Assembly (NCBI GenBank): GCA_029204225.1
Contig: CM055095.1
Span: forward strand, 46,032,575-46,096,574
Direction of reading: 5' to 3'
Source: Diphasiastrum complanatum
Lineage: Eukaryota > Streptophyta > Lycopodiopsida > Lycopodiales > Lycopodiaceae
Length of the DNA: 64,000 nt
In this document: in pieces, positions 1 to 11,439 of the stretch
Position numbering within the stretch: the first letter of the stretch is position 1
Layout of the letters: every line of letters starts with the position of its first letter
The notes under the pieces: model-generated
What the model saw: only the letters and a program-made list of their open reading frames with translations
Databases searched by the model: none
What the model was told of the DNA's origin: nothing
Program-made: the position numbers and the translations under genes

Positions 1-1250
1 TCGATCTCAAACCAAAGACTTTGAGTTTATGGGAGAACGAAGAGAATGTAGTCGAGTTCCTTGAACGAAGAGAATGTAGTCGATCCCGCTTCTGCTTCAG
101 TTGATTATTGCGTAGACATTCAACTTCAGAGGGTAAGAGTGCAAGGTTGTCGTAGAGAGAGAGAGTGTGTGTGTGTGTGTATTTACATAGTGTACTAGTA
201 CTCAGGAAATGTGACGAACCTGAATGACTCATGTTCTGATAACGCGAATAGAAAAGGTTCGATTTCTAGTGAGTTGGAGTGATGTTTAATTCCAACACCT
301 CGACTACTGACTCTCACGCCTTGTACACCAACAGAGGCTTGACAAAGCAGAAGAAGAAAATTCTGTAGCCATCAAAGCAAAATCAGAAACCAACACAACA
401 TCAAGAGTAGTCAAACCCACCGACAAAGATTGAAGCTATTTTGCAGATACTGCAAAAGAAACAACCACGAGATTCAAGACCGTCGGATACTACAAGTGAA
501 GAACAACATCAAGGGATGGTCGAATCAAATGGCAAATACAACTGCAGAAGCACACAGCCCATTCAAGAAGTCAGGATGCCTTCATGACTAGCCATCAAGG
601 AGCATCAAACGACAACTCCTGATTTCTAGATTTCGGAGCCACACAGCACATGACCAGCCATATCAGCTACTTTGAGTCCTATATGCCTTACAGTACCAAA
701 CGATATGTTCACCTGGGCAAAATGTCCTACATGTACCGAATCTGTCGACAAATCTGCTCTCTGTAAGCAAAATTACAAGTCTTTGAATGTGATCAATGTA
801 AAGTAGTCGATAGGACAGGCAAGATTCTAGCACTCAGAAAGAAGCATAAATACTTGTATAGATTAAGTCATTGCTTTTCTATCTCTAGTCAGGCACTCAG
901 TACTTCTATTCAAAAAAATAAAAATTTACTTTGGCATTATAGACTTGGTCACTTGAATCATGCTTTTGTACAGCAAATGTCTAAGCAATCCATTGTTCTT
1001 GATCTCGACTATCCTGATAGGAAAGCTGAATTACCTGTCTTTCATGATTGTCTAGTCGGTAAATAGGCCAGGAAATCATTTAGTGAAACCCATTCCATAA
1101 TCTTTTGGGATTTCACTTGTCTTTAAAATTCCTATTCGACTTGAATTGGGACAAGATTGCATAGCTAGTTAGCATTTATACCTGTTATAAGTAGAAGTAT
1201 TCAAAATCTAAGTTCCATAAAATGTAGTATTTTTTAGGGTAACTCAAATG
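1..1250 (+). mobile_element. Decayed Ty1/copia fragment (protease and pre-integrase region)
   Basis: At about 623-665 a plus frame reads FLDFGATQHMTSH, which matches the copia aspartic protease signature (normally D-S-G-A-T followed by H-M-T); the serine after the catalytic Asp has become Phe. From 854 to 1066 an open stretch reads WHYRLGHLNHAFVQQMSK and ends FHDCLVGK, which is the GAG-pre-integrase zinc-binding domain. The same domains in the same order occur in the fuller copy at 7165-10480, so the two belong to one family. The sequence between and after the domains is broken by stops and frameshifts, and no integrase core or reverse transcriptase follows. This is a dead fragment; its left end lies outside the window. 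Confidence 0.8.
154..180. repeat. Compound GA/GT microsatellite
   Basis: A short run of GA dinucleotides passes directly into GT dinucleotides, inside the copia fragment. Confidence 0.9.
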
Positions 1251-1686
1251 TTGTTTCCAGATCATTGGAAGTCGGAGTACGTTCAGACGTCTGCTAGCAA
1301 TGAAAGTGGCTCACAAAGTAACAATCTATAGAGTATCGAGAGCCAAAAAAAAGAATTCTATTAAGAAATATTAAGCTGACTTATCTAATCCAATCATTTC
1401 TGAAGAATTCATGTTGCACAAACTGAGTACGTTTATTCTATGAAAGTGAAAAAAAAAAAAACATTCCATACTCGCTTCTTCGAATTCACTTTTCCAACCT
1501 CATCATTCAAACAATCTAGTTCATCCTTAAATGACTTCAACTCATGACCAATGAGCATATAGTTGTTCGGTTTGAAGTAATTGATTATGTTACACAAGTA
1601 CTAGTGGTTCAATGAATCTCAATGCATCATTGTTAATCGTAGTCTTGGTGAATGATCTTTTGCCAAGACATTGGCAAATGCAGAAA
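1251..1686. other. Intergenic stretch, no gene seen
   Basis: AT-rich sequence with a 12-A run near 1450. I see no coding frame or repeat that I can name. It may be further decayed copia sequence. Confidence 0.5.
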
Positions 1687-1907
1687 GGGGCATTAGGGCC
1701 CTTTTTGGACTCAAAAAGGGCCTCTTCCTTGCCTAAACAGGTTTGTTAATCATAATTAGTTTAGAGTTAATCAATCCTACGTGGCACTTTTACCTTGGGT
1801 TACCACATAGGGTGAGCAAGAGTTAATGGCCAAATACAGGTCCCATCATCCATAGACTTTTGTAGGTACATTGTAAGGCAAGACTAGCATATTCATTGCC
1901 TTGGTTC
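1687..1907 (+). repeat. Dispersed repeat R1, copy A
   Basis: This stretch (starting with a 'tagggcccttttt ggactcaaaa' type sequence and containing 'gagcaagagttaa') is a diverged direct copy of 4663-4945. It runs straight into the fold-back repeat that starts at about 1908. No coding potential is visible. Confidence 0.7.
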
Positions 1908-3396
1908 CAATAGGACAACAGCTAGGGCTCTAGGTGGGACATAGACTTGCAGGCCTCATTTAATGCCCAAGTACATTTCAAATTTGAAAATTGCTTATGA
2001 ATTTTAATCAACCCACTTTTGTGTCCCCCTTCACATTCAAACTAAGACTACCTCACTTTCATTAGCCTTTCACATACCAAATAATTTATTTCTTTTAGAT
2101 GGATATCATTTTTTTCAAAATTGGCCTTTGGGATACATTTTCATTTAGCCATGGATTTAGTCTGTTTGACCTCGGAACATCAAAACAGGTGTTTATAAGT
2201 CAATATGTTTTAATTAGTTTACAAACATAAATGGAGGCCAGTTTTTCGTTTTTTGGGCCCGAAATCGCGATTTTTGGCCGTTTCACTTAATCAGAAGGCC
2301 AAAAATTGTGTTTCGGACAAAAAAAAATTCTGTTTTTTTGAAATCACGGTAAATCGCGATTTTGGGCAGGCCCAAAATCTCGCCTTACCGTGATTTTGAA
2401 AAAAAAAAAAAAAAATTGGTTCGAAATGCAATTTTTTTGCCTTCTGATAAAGTGAAACGGCCAAAAATCGCGATTTCAGGCCAAAATAACGAAAAGGACT
2501 CCGGGATACATTTCCGTTTGTAAACTAATAAAAACAAATTGACTTATAAATACCTTTTTTGAGGTTCTAAGGTCAAACAGACTAAATCCATGACAAGATG
2601 AAAATGTATCTCGAAGGCCGATTTTTCATTTTTCTGGCCCGAAATCGCAATTTTTGGCCGTTTCACTTCATCAGAAGGCCAAAAATTGCGTTTTGGACCA
2701 AAAAATAATAATTATAATTTTCAAAATCATGGTAAGGCGCGATTTTGGGCCGTTTGACTTGGTCAAACGGCATAAAAAATCGCGCCTTGCCGTGATTTTG
2801 AAAAAAAAAAAAAATTGGTCCAAAACGCAATTTTTGGACTTCTAACGAAGTGAGACGGCCAAAATTCGCGATTTCAGGCCAAAAAAAAAATGAAAAACTA
2901 CCCTTCGGGATACATTTCTGTTTGAAAACTAATAAAAACAAATTGACTTATTAACACCTTTTTTGAGATTCTGAGGTCAAACAGACTAATTTTTGGCCTT
3001 CTGATGAAGTGAAACGGCCGAAAATCACGATTTCAGGCCAAAACAACGAAAAACTGGCCTCCGGGATACATTTTTGTTTGTAAACTAATAAAAACAAATT
3101 GACTTATAAACACCTTTTTTGAGGTTCTAAGGTTAAACAGACTAAATCCTTGGCGAAATGAAAATGTATCTCGAAGGTCAATTTTGAAAAAAAAATGATA
3201 TCCATCTGAAAAAAATAAATTATTTGGTATGTGAAAGGCTAATGAAAGTGAGGTAGTCTTAGTTTGAATGGGAAGGGGGACACAAAAGTGGGTTGATTCA
3301 AATTCATAAGCAATTTTCAAATTTGAAATGTACTTGGGCATTAAATGAGGCCTACAAGTCTATGTCCCACCTAGAGTCGTAGTTGTTCTCCTATTG
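1908..3396. repeat. Fold-back (inverted repeat) element with palindromic core
   Basis: The left arm (about 1908-2240) is the reverse complement, with scattered mismatches, of the right arm (about 3060-3396). For example 'ctaggtgggacatagact' on the left returns as 'agtctatgtcccacctag' on the right. Between the arms lie two palindromic blocks, centred near 2370 and 2757, which carry A/T runs and 'aatcgcgattt' and 'ggccgtttcac' words. A unit containing 'actaataaaaacaaattgac' recurs at about 2525, 2930 and 3085. No real ORF is present; the short ORFs here are shadows of the repeats. The structure fits a non-autonomous fold-back transposon. I could not identify a clean target-site duplication. Confidence 0.75.
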
Positions 3397-3716
3397 TTGG
3401 CTACTAGGTACTGTGTGTAGCTATTGTTGGTTACTGGGTACTTTCAAGTGTATCCATGTAGGATTAATTAAGGTATAAGAAAATATGGGGCTAATTGAAA
3501 AATCAAAATTTGTTGGATTAGGTTTGTGTACGCATCTTGCTCTTGTCTTCATCTTAGTCACTCATTAAGCATGTCTGCACAGAATAAGGTTGGTCATCAA
3601 CAATCTTCAATATTTTGTATCCATAGCCAGCATGCATTTCATTGACTCTCTCTATGATTCAATTAAAAAGTTCTCAGAAGACAACGTATAAGATATCAAA
3701 GATTTGAAAAAGTTAG
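3397..3716. other. Spacer with a short tandem duplication
   Basis: Just outside the fold-back arm a unit of about 30 bp beginning 'ctattgttgg' is duplicated (about 3391-3445). Nothing else is recognised. Confidence 0.4.
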
Positions 3717-3995
3717 CAAACAGCTTGTGCATAATTACTTTGATTTTTTGCCTTTTGTTGGTCTTGCATTGCAAAGGCAATACTATGTGTTGAGTTTGGT
3801 CAATGGAGTTTGAAAAAAAGTCAACATTAAAGTATAGAACATGGAGGAGGTCTCAACTTTTGAGGCTTCGACCTTGGGTACAACATGTTTGCCACTTGCT
3901 TTGAACAATAGAAACTAATTTTGCATGTCATTTTTCCCAGAGTTCAATGCATGTGTTTCTTGCATGAAACAACGCATGTATTCCTTCTTGTTGTT
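3717..3995 (+). repeat. Dispersed repeat X, plus copy
   Basis: This stretch is the reverse complement of about 12700-12985 over nearly 300 bp, at roughly 80-85 percent identity by eye. It shares 'gcaaaggcaatactatg' and 'tctcaacttttgaggctt'. There is no coding frame. Confidence 0.7.
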
Positions 3996-4090
3996 GTGCT
4001 CTCGCATACTTTAATGAAGAAATATGAGAAACAACAATATAATATACCTAACTAATAATACCTCAACTCTAAGCATTCCCTCTCATCTCA

Positions 4091-4590
4091 TTGACTGTTG
4101 GCTGATTCTGACGAATCCCCAAGATACTCGGATAGAGCAATTCAAGAGCACCTCTCACCTTAGACTGAGGAGGTCTCTGAGAAGACGAGATGAACGAAGA
4201 CTGAGAGCCGCGTATGAGAGCCAAGAAATGCTAGTTAGGAATGACAAACAAGAACTGTGTAAGCCTCATGGTGAATCCCGAAAGATGGAATGACCATGTA
4301 GGAACTAGTATTTCTAGGCAAATGTAATAAATGCAAGTAGACCCCTCTTAAAGGAAGTAGAGTGAGACACCTTTTGATGGTGACCTCTAGTGGAGAGCAT
4401 TATTCCACTTGTAATTTGTGAAATGTGGAAATTCCACTAGGATGCCACCTAAGGAGATCTCTTGCTTATTTAAGAGACTCCCTCTTTGTGAAGAGGAGCT
4501 TGTTGCATTGTATCTACTCCATGATTGATTTCATGAGTTTGATGCTACACTAAGCTCCTTGATCATGATGGTTTTCTTGAGTGATGCGGA
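4091..4590 (+). repeat. Dispersed repeat Y, plus copy
   Basis: This stretch is the reverse complement of about 13465-13887. It contains 'gactccctctttgtgaagag' and 'atgtgg/aaattcc' blocks, and the ORF at 4024-4293 falls inside it with no recognisable product. It resembles the untranslated region of an LTR element, but no termini were proved. Confidence 0.65.
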
Positions 4591-4662
4591 ATGCTTATTT
4601 GTAGTAAATGACTTGTAGGATATTGTGTTAGGTACTGAGGAAGAGCCTGAAGCCATCCATTA

Positions 4663-4945
4663 GGGTCCTTTTTGGACTCAAAAGGGTTTCTTTCTTGCCT
4701 AAACAAGTTTCTTAATTTTAATTAATTTAGTGCTAATCAATCCTATATTGCATCTTTACCTTGGATAAACACATAGTGTGAGCAAGAGTTAAGGGTTAAA
4801 TGTAGGTCTCATTTTCATAGACTTTTGTAGGTCTTTTGCATAGACTATAATAAGTAACTAATAGGTAAGTTACATGGTACAACTAGGATAGGGTTAAAAT
4901 AGGACAAAACCTTCCATTGTAATAGGACAACACTTGGACCTAGGC
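4663..4945 (+). repeat. Dispersed repeat R1, copy B
   Basis: Direct, diverged copy of 1687-1935, sharing 'ctttttggactcaaaa', 'ttgcctaaaca' and 'gtgagcaagagttaa'. Here it is not followed by a fold-back element. Confidence 0.65.
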
Positions 4946-4954
4946 ATTGTGAAG

Positions 4955-5520
4955 AATAGGCAAAATTTAGATTGATTATTTTGCAATTTCATGTACATAT
5001 GTAAATCTCACATGTGTGGAGCATGTTCCCACGTGTGGAGGGTAGGAATAATCATTTTAGATCATTAATCTTGAGTTTGGGGGTCCTATGACAAATTTAC
5101 CCCTTGTACATATGTAAGTAGGTGATTATGCCAAAAGCAGCTTTGACTTAGCTCGAGGTAGTGTACATATGGCATGATGATAGAGGGCTAGTAGCATATC
5201 TTTTGATGTTGTAATGTTGTCATGTGACCAATCACAAGAGAGAGATGAATAAAAAATGGTCCAATCAATGTAGGAGATGACAACTCAATGAACCAATCAA
5301 ATTTAAGAGGTGTTATGTAAGAGATCCAATCATTTTACTTGCTTACTACTCCTCTTGGATCTTGAACTACCATTAGAGAGTGAGAGAGTTCATTTGTACT
5401 AAGCTTTTTGAAGAGATTTGAGAGCATCTACACTTAGTTTTTTCTCCATCTTCTCTCTCTACTCAAGAGCCTCATGTAGATTCTTTCTCTACCCAATAGC
5501 AAGCTTATTTCATATATATA
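4955..5520 (+). mobile_element. Probable copia LTR upstream of a gag remnant
   Basis: The block matches the reverse complement of about 19000-19560 in patches: 'gtaagtaggtgat', 'tagctcgag', 'ggtccaatca' and 'cacttagttttttct' near 5433. That minus-strand copy sits immediately downstream of a copia RNase H end, as a 3' LTR would. The plus copy precedes the gag at 6011. TATA-like 'atatatatat' lies at its right side (about 5511). Exact ends were not determined. Confidence 0.45.
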
Positions 5521-6010
5521 TATTTTAAATTGATTTCATGTCAATTGGATGTGTCTTGATGAGGTTATAAACTTTCAAAGAGAGGTGGGTAGGGCACCCA
5601 ACCTGGTTGGACACATCAAGTTAGGCTCATATCTAACTTGTTTCATCAAAGAACTCAAGAATTTGCTTGCCAATCTTGTCTAATGGAGATCTAGGTGTGA
5701 TTCTGAAGCCATAGCCATATAGTTTCATGCAAAACAAGTGCATTTGATTTTTTTGTGGAGTCTTTGAGTGCCTTACACATGCTTGGAAGAAGTTGGCTTA
5801 AAAAATGTTGTTGTGCTTCATCTTTGGAAGGGAGCTTGATCTAGATTGAGAGAGATTGAATAGCTAGTGAGATTGACATAGCTAGTGAGATTGATCTCAC
5901 ATTTTAGTTGCAAGATCTCAAGTTGGAGTTGGTTGGACACCATTATTGGATCCTTCTTATAGAGAGAAACAACACTTTTGTTTGTGTTTGGATCCATTTC
6001 TCAAGGGAAG

Positions 6011-6880
6011 ATGGCTTCCATGGGTTTGATACTATTGGAGCAAGGTGAGAGACTGACCACCTCCAATTATTCCATTTGGAGGTGAGGATGGAGTCAATTT
6101 TGTACTCCAAGATGTGATGGATATTGTGCTAGGACTTGAGGAGGAGCCACAAGTGCTCCAAGAATTTCAAAAGTACAAGAAGAGGGCAAGGATGGCACTA
6201 CATGTCATCAAAATGAATGTGTCAAATGAAGTGTTGAGGGAGATTAGCTCATGCACCTAGGCCAAGGAGGCTTGGGACACCCTCAAAGCCATTTATGAGG
6301 CCTAAAATCCTCTAGATTGCTCACACTAAGGAACCAAATTTTTCAAAGCTTCCAAAAGAGTGACAAGAGTGCCTCAAATTTTGTTATGAGAGTGAAAGAT
6401 CTTCATCGAGAGCTTGCTTGCATAGGAGACCATCTTAATCAAGGAGAATTAGTGCAAGTAATCCTTAATGGATTTAGAGATGAATTTGACAATATTGTTC
6501 AATCTTATGAATTTAAAGAAGAGCTTCCAATCTTGGAGAAACTAGAAGGAGTTCTCATTTCCGAGGAGTGTAGGCAAGAGAACACGCTATTGAAGATCAA
6601 TCAACTTTCTTTGAAGGATGGTAGAGAGGAGAAGGCCTACTTCTCAAAGGACAAGCCAAGAGGAAGGGAAAAAGAGTAACATCAACATTTCAAGAAGGAC
6701 AAGGAAAAATACAAGGAGGAGAGTGATAAGGATTCATCACATTCATCAACATGTTGCAAACAATAAGAAATGCTTTTTTTGTGGTAAGAAGGGACATATT
6801 GCTTCAAATTGTTTCCAAAATAAAAAGCTCCTCAAACAAACTAATCTTACTAAAGCGAATGAAGGTGAGTGAGAGGTGAG
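6011..6880 (+). pseudogene. Copia gag pseudogene (UBN2 domain and CCHC zinc knuckle)
   Basis: The reading starts at the ATG near 6011 (MASMGLILLEQGERL) and continues through a UBN2-type gag domain that shifts frame several times. Its pieces include AKEAWDTLKAIYEA near 6270 and an open run at 6317-6679 (120 residues, FVMRVKDLHRELACIGD). A CCHC knuckle of the form C-x2-C-x4-H-x4-C (CFFCGKKGHIASNC) lies at about 6770-6811. Gag packages retrotransposon RNA into virus-like particles. In-frame stops near 6258 and 6303 and frame changes make this copy dead. No protease or pol follows, and repeat Z begins at 6918. Confidence 0.85.
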
Positions 6881-6917
6881 TTATGAGGAAGAATCTCTCA
6901 TGATATCAATGTACTCA

Positions 6918-7138
6918 CGCGAAAATGCAACAATGTCGGGAGAGTTAGCCAGAATCATTTTCTAAGTGTTTTTGACTTAATGTTGAATTTTTTTCATGAC
7001 CCAAAAATGCGAACTGTGCGACAAAACAGTTCAAAAATGCAGACTATGTAAAACATAGCTCAAAATGCAACAGTAAAAAAAAAAAAACTAAGAAAAATGC
7101 TAAGGCTGAAAGATAGAAACTCTCAGTTTCTTTACTAT
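6918..7138 (+). repeat. Dispersed repeat Z, copy 1
   Basis: Direct repeat of about 15323-15523: both contain 'gtcgggagagtt', 'catgacccaaaaat', 'gcgaactgtgcga' and 'gatagaaactctcagtttct'. The two copies are 8.4 kb apart. They could be pieces of a retroelement LTR or leader, but lack clear TG...CA ends. Confidence 0.6.
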
Positions 7139-8399
7139 CTACATACACTCATCTTGAGTTTTTTTTTGCCTTGATCACCCTTAACATCTCTGACACACAG
7201 ATTGGCCACATCAAACAAGCCCGATTTTCGAAAGAAGCTTGGAATATTTTAAACACACTATACGAAGTGATGGATGTCACTTCAAAGCTGCATCTGAAGA
7301 GAAAGTTATTTTCACTCAGAATGACAGAAGGTGATTCTTTTCAAAATCACATCAATGAGTATAAGACTTTGTTGGAGCAGATGGCAGCAATAGGTTTAGT
7401 GATCAAAAACTCTGACGCTATAATAACCTTATTGTCTAGCCTCATATGAATGTTGGGTGATGATAATTTTCACACACTCAAAAATTACATTGTCCAGAGT
7501 CATAATCATGCTGCTACAGGAGGAGACAAGAAGGAATGGAGCATCCTCGTCCTCCATCAACGACTCGCAAGCATGATTCTCGAAGAAGAACACAAAGAAG
7601 CAACAAAAGAAGAGAGTTGTCTGCTAACAAATCGACAACAATCAGAAGAAGTCATAGAAGATCCATAATCAACAACCTGCTTATAACAAGAGGACAAACC
7701 ACAAAATCCAGGACTGTCGGATTTTGAAGTTCAACAATGACAAGAAGAAGCAGCCGGATCAGCAAGCCCATGCAACAAACACGAAGTACAAGGTCCAAGA
7801 AGACTACGACGATGAGCAGGAAGCCTTCATGGTGAACCATCACCATGTTTAACAGTCGAAGGAATGGTTCCTCAATTCTGGAGCAACGCAACATATGACA
7901 AGCCATCAAGAATGGTTCATCAACTATTCGGCCTACAACACCAAGAAATTTGTTCACCTTGGAGATAGTAGCTCACATATAATTGAAGGTGAAGGTATTA
8001 TTAGACTAAATTTTTAGAATGGACTATCAAAATTGATATCACATGTATTGTATGTCTCGAATCTGACAACAAATCTGTTGTCAGTCAATCAGATTGTAGA
8101 CTTAGGATATAAGGTAGAATTTTAGATAGATTCTTGTCATATTCTTGGATAAAAGTAAGAGGATTCTTGCACTTGGAAAGAGACAAGGATATCTCTATAT
8201 ATGCTCAGTCAACTCTGCGACTGATCGTGTTTTAAGCAGTTCAACATTTATTAATAAAGAGCTAATTTGGCATTATAGACTCGGTCATCTTAATCATGTG
8301 TTGATAGATAACATGTCTAGACGTTCTTCAGTTCATGATTTGGACTATCGAATTGTCGACCCTCCTGTCTGCCAAAGTTGTATCATAGGAAAGCAGACA

Positions 8400-8850
8400 A
8401 GAAGGCCATTTAAGTCAAATCAAGAACACATATTTAAAGATTTGCTAGACATTGTACATACTGATATATGTGGCCCCATGCAAACACCATCACTGCTTGG
8501 TGCTAAATTATTTATTACTTTCATAGATGACTATTCCAAAAGGGTCACTGTTGTATATTTTCTGAAGCACAAATCTGAAGTATTCCAGTTCTTCAAGAAA
8601 TACAAAGAAAATGTTGAGTTGTAGACAGGCAAGAAGATCAAAGCTCTCATGAGCCACAATGGTGGTGAATACATCTCAAATGAGTTTAAGGACTACTGCT
8701 CAGCCAATGGCATCGAACAACAACTTGCTGCTTCCTATTCTCCACCCTCAAATGGATTGGCAAAAAGGAAGAACAGGATCTTAATTGAGTCTGCCAAATG
8801 CATGATCACTCATACTTCGTTGCCCTCTACGTGTAGAACCGATGTATAAC
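8400..8850 (+). pseudogene. Copia integrase core with lost catalytic residues
   Basis: The DDE integrase core normally shows D in HTDICGP, D in SDNGGE and E in NGxAERKNR. Here HTDICGP is intact (about 8460), the second site reads SHNGGEY (about 8650, Asp to His), and the third reads NGLAKRKNR (about 8755, Glu to Lys). Two of the three metal-binding residues are therefore changed. A stop at 8622 also breaks the frame between motifs one and two. The motif positions are seen directly; inactivity follows from the known need for all three acidic residues. Confidence 0.82.
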
Positions 8851-10028
8851 TAGAGGCCTCCCTGACAACAAAACCCCTCATGAAGTCTGGACAGGATCCA
8901 AACCTTCATTGAAACATTTGAGAGTATTTGGATGTACTGCCGATGCTCATGTCCCAAAGGACAACAAAAAAAAATTAGATGAACATTCATTCAAGACTAT
9001 TTTTGTTGGCTATTGTACTTCCGATGGAATGTATAGACTGTACAATATAGAGACCTATAAAGTTTTTACTAACAAGGACGTGACTTTTATTGAATATCGG
9101 TTTATTAATTTGAAGGGCAAGCACTAGATGCAGTCTACAATTTCTGCCCCAACAACTAATACATATCGAAAGACTGTTTCAATTTCTTCCAACAGTCACT
9201 TTGTACAGTCAAACCCAAAAGAAGAGAAAGAAGTTGCAACTCAGGAGCAGACGACATAGCCAACACAAAGTCGAATTTCGCATCCAGGGGCTTCAACCAG
9301 AAGATCAACAAGAACTTGAACTCAGTCGATCTGATACACTGATGAGTTTGCTCACTATTCTATTTAGGAGCCAACCATTGTTGAGGAAGCTTTGTCACAA
9401 GCCGATTCAGATCTCTGAAAATAAGCAATGGATAAGGAGTACAACTCATTGTTGAGGAACAACACATGGACTGTCACCAAGTTGTCAGCAGACAGAAAGG
9501 TAATCGACTGCAAATGGATGATCTTTATGATCAAATACAAAGCAGATGACAGTATCGATAGAAGGAAAGCTCGAGTCGTGGCAAGGGGATTTTCACAAAT
9601 TCCCAATATCGACTACTTTGAAACTTTTAGTCCGGTTGTCAAGCACACTTCCATTCAATTGCTACTATCATATGCTACTGCAATAGATCTTGAGGTACAC
9701 CAAATGGATGGACAAATGGCATTCCTCAACGGAGTTAATGAGGAAGACATCTATATGATCTAGCCAGAAGGCTATATCCTCAATAGTCGAGAAGATCATG
9801 TATGCAAACTCCATAAAGCTTTGTACGGTCTGAAGCAATCATCCAAAGCATGGTTTCATCGAATAAACACATTCTTGATCGATCATGGATTTGAACCAAG
9901 CTCTGTAGACTATAATGTATATTTCAACAATTGGAGGTTTCGTAGGATTGTCCCTTTCTTGCTCTTTTTTCTTCGCTTATGCACAAGGCATCCCTAATAT
10001 TAGTCGGATAACAACCGAGGAGGTAGAA

Positions 10029-10216
10029 AGCATCGCGTCTAGCATGGATTCTGGCTTAGAGGCATTCAGTCATAATCCTACACATGGTAGCTTCGCGCCA
10101 TTGGCTTTTCAACCAAGCGCAATGACCAAATATGTGAATCAACGGTTCCTCTCGTACTAGGTTGAATTACTATTGCGGCACCTGGCAACAGTAGGGTAAA
10201 ACTAACGTGTCTCATG
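10029..10216 (-). rRNA. 25S rRNA 3'-end fragment, antisense within copia (pseudogene)
   Basis: Read on the minus strand this is the region near the 3' end of large-subunit rRNA. It includes the sarcin-ricin loop (AGTACGAGAGGAACC, plus-strand complement at 10144-10158), the following 'gttgattc' and 'gcttggttgaaaagcc', and 'ggattatgactga'. The order agrees with plant 25S. Differences I recall from the plant consensus are mostly C-to-T or G-to-A, as expected of methylated, decaying DNA. Homology may extend weakly left to about 9935. The fragment is only about 190 nt and sits between copia RT and the RNase H end, so it is not a functional rRNA gene. Confidence 0.9.
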
Positions 10217-10326
10217 AAAAGATGGCTGATATATTTACAAACGGGTTAAATTTGAAAGTGCACAAGAATTTTTGTGCTATCTTGAATTTGAAAATCAAGG
10301 CGTTCAAGGATCCAGATTAAAGACAG

Positions 10327-10490
10327 GTGTTGGATTTCTATTCTCTCCATCCCTATCTCTCTGTTAATCTAGATCCATTCACTAGCTCTTATAAATACTT
10401 GTACAGTTGCATACTCTGCAGAAATACATTTGTTTTTGAATTTTCAAAAAAAATATCCTCCAGTTGTTGGGATATCATCTCGACACAGCG
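10327..10490 (+). mobile_element. Probable partial 3' LTR of the copia element
   Basis: It starts TGTTGG just after the copia RNase H stop and a purine-containing stretch, and contains a TATA-like 'ttataaatac' near 10390. Its right end and a matching 5' LTR were not found. Confidence 0.4.
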
Positions 10491-10949
10491 GAATAGCGGG
10501 TCGCGCAGAATCCTTGGTACATGCAACTACGTGTATCGAATTCAGACCGACTTTGACAGATCAAATATATTAGCCTATATATTTAGGTCTGAATATATTA
10601 GCCTCATATGCCTTGCTCTCAGACAACAGCCTTTGGAGGGCATCTATCCCACTTGCCCATTGGTCGTCATCATTAAAATCAATAAAATTTTCAAATTTAG
10701 TAATCATGCTTGTTAATTATTTGGCTATGTAATCACTTTAGTACTGATGATTTCAAAGTTATAGTACTATAAGATCAAATGTGATTTTATGAAGATAGTT
10801 TATTCCACCATGCACAAAAAGTTTTCTTTCTAGACACTCGAATTATTTTCATTCGTTTCTTTTCGAGTTCGTTTCTTTTCGAGCTAGACCTATATCTTGC
10901 ACACCACTTTCCGACATTAAGAGGGATCTAGCTATTAAAATACTCGGTT
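10491..10949. other. Intergenic stretch, nothing recognised
   Basis: AT-rich sequence with a repeated 'tcgtttcttttcgag' at about 10855-10880. No gene is supported. Confidence 0.4.
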
Positions 10950-11369
10950 ATGTCTCGGAAGATACCACAAAAAGATGGTATCTATCTTTTTCTTTATGAT
11001 GGTGGCATTGTTTTCACTAACTTTACTGGAAGGTCGAGATCAAGCATTGATGAGATCTTGTGGGATCTAGATTATATGTTTGAGAGCAAGTATTTTCAAA
11101 GGTTCAGGTCTAAAGATATTCACCTCTACAAAATATTTGATGTTCAAGGGGAAGATCAAGAGGTTGATCTCAAAGGGCTTCAACAACACAGAAGGGATAA
11201 TGGCAATTTGGATCTAGTCAAGAGAATCAAAGGGAAGTTGAATGGCAAAAATACTTTGGATCTATTTTTGTATGTGTTTGAAGACTCAATTAAGGTTAAG
11301 GGACAACAAGGAAGTGTTGTTCAAAGTGACTTTACTGATTCTATCTCATGTTTGAGCAATTTTCTATGA
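10950..11369 (+). CDS. Unrecognised 139-residue ORF, probably element-derived
   Basis: This is an uninterrupted frame from ATG to TGA encoding a charged, protein-like sequence without low complexity. It starts MSRKIPQKDGIYLFLYDGG and contains SSIDEILWDLDYMFESKYF and an RIKGKLNGKNTLDLFLYVFE stretch. I do not recognise a domain. A second open frame (11440-11733, 97 residues) follows 70 bp downstream, and a probable LTR follows at about 11918. The likeliest reading is the 3' part of a retroelement of a type I cannot name. No splice evidence ties it to a host gene. Confidence 0.3.
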   Translation: MSRKIPQKDGIYLFLYDGGIVFTNFTGRSRSSIDEILWDLDYMFESKYFQRFRSKDIHLYKIFDVQGEDQEVDLKGLQQHRRDNGNLDLVKRIKGKLNGKNTLDLFLYVFEDSIKVKGQQGSVVQSDFTDSISCLSNFL

Positions 11370-11439
11370 ATGTACGTAAATTGTCAAGATATGGTGAAGC
11401 TAGTTACATCATTTTGATGTTGGAGTTGTACTAGCATTC

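Larger units (their letters stand above)
7165..10480 (+). mobile_element. Degenerate Ty1/copia retrotransposon with gag, PR, IN and RT
   Basis: Domains run in copia order. Gag/UBN2 is at 7171-7449 (ARFSKEAWNILNTLYE). The protease site near 7865 reads FLNSGATQHMT, where the catalytic Asp is Asn. The pre-integrase domain is at about 8260-8390 (WHYRLGHLNHVLIDNM). The integrase core is at 8400-8850. RT is at 9428-9930, from the ADRKVIDCKW motif through HQMDGQMAFLNG to CKLHKALYGLKQSSKAWF. The RT active-site YVDD and most of RNase H are missing, replaced by an rRNA-derived segment. The RNase H end, KMADIFTNGLNLKVHKNF, returns at 10220. A probable 3' LTR starts at 10327. Stops and frameshifts are frequent, so the element cannot encode its own enzymes. 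Confidence 0.88.

Noticed and set aside
10029-10216. Genuine rRNA locus, or rRNA from a foreign organism
   Set aside because: Only about 190 nt, antisense inside copia. The core agrees with plant 25S and the differences look like CpG decay, so neither a functional gene nor a transfer from another kingdom is supported.
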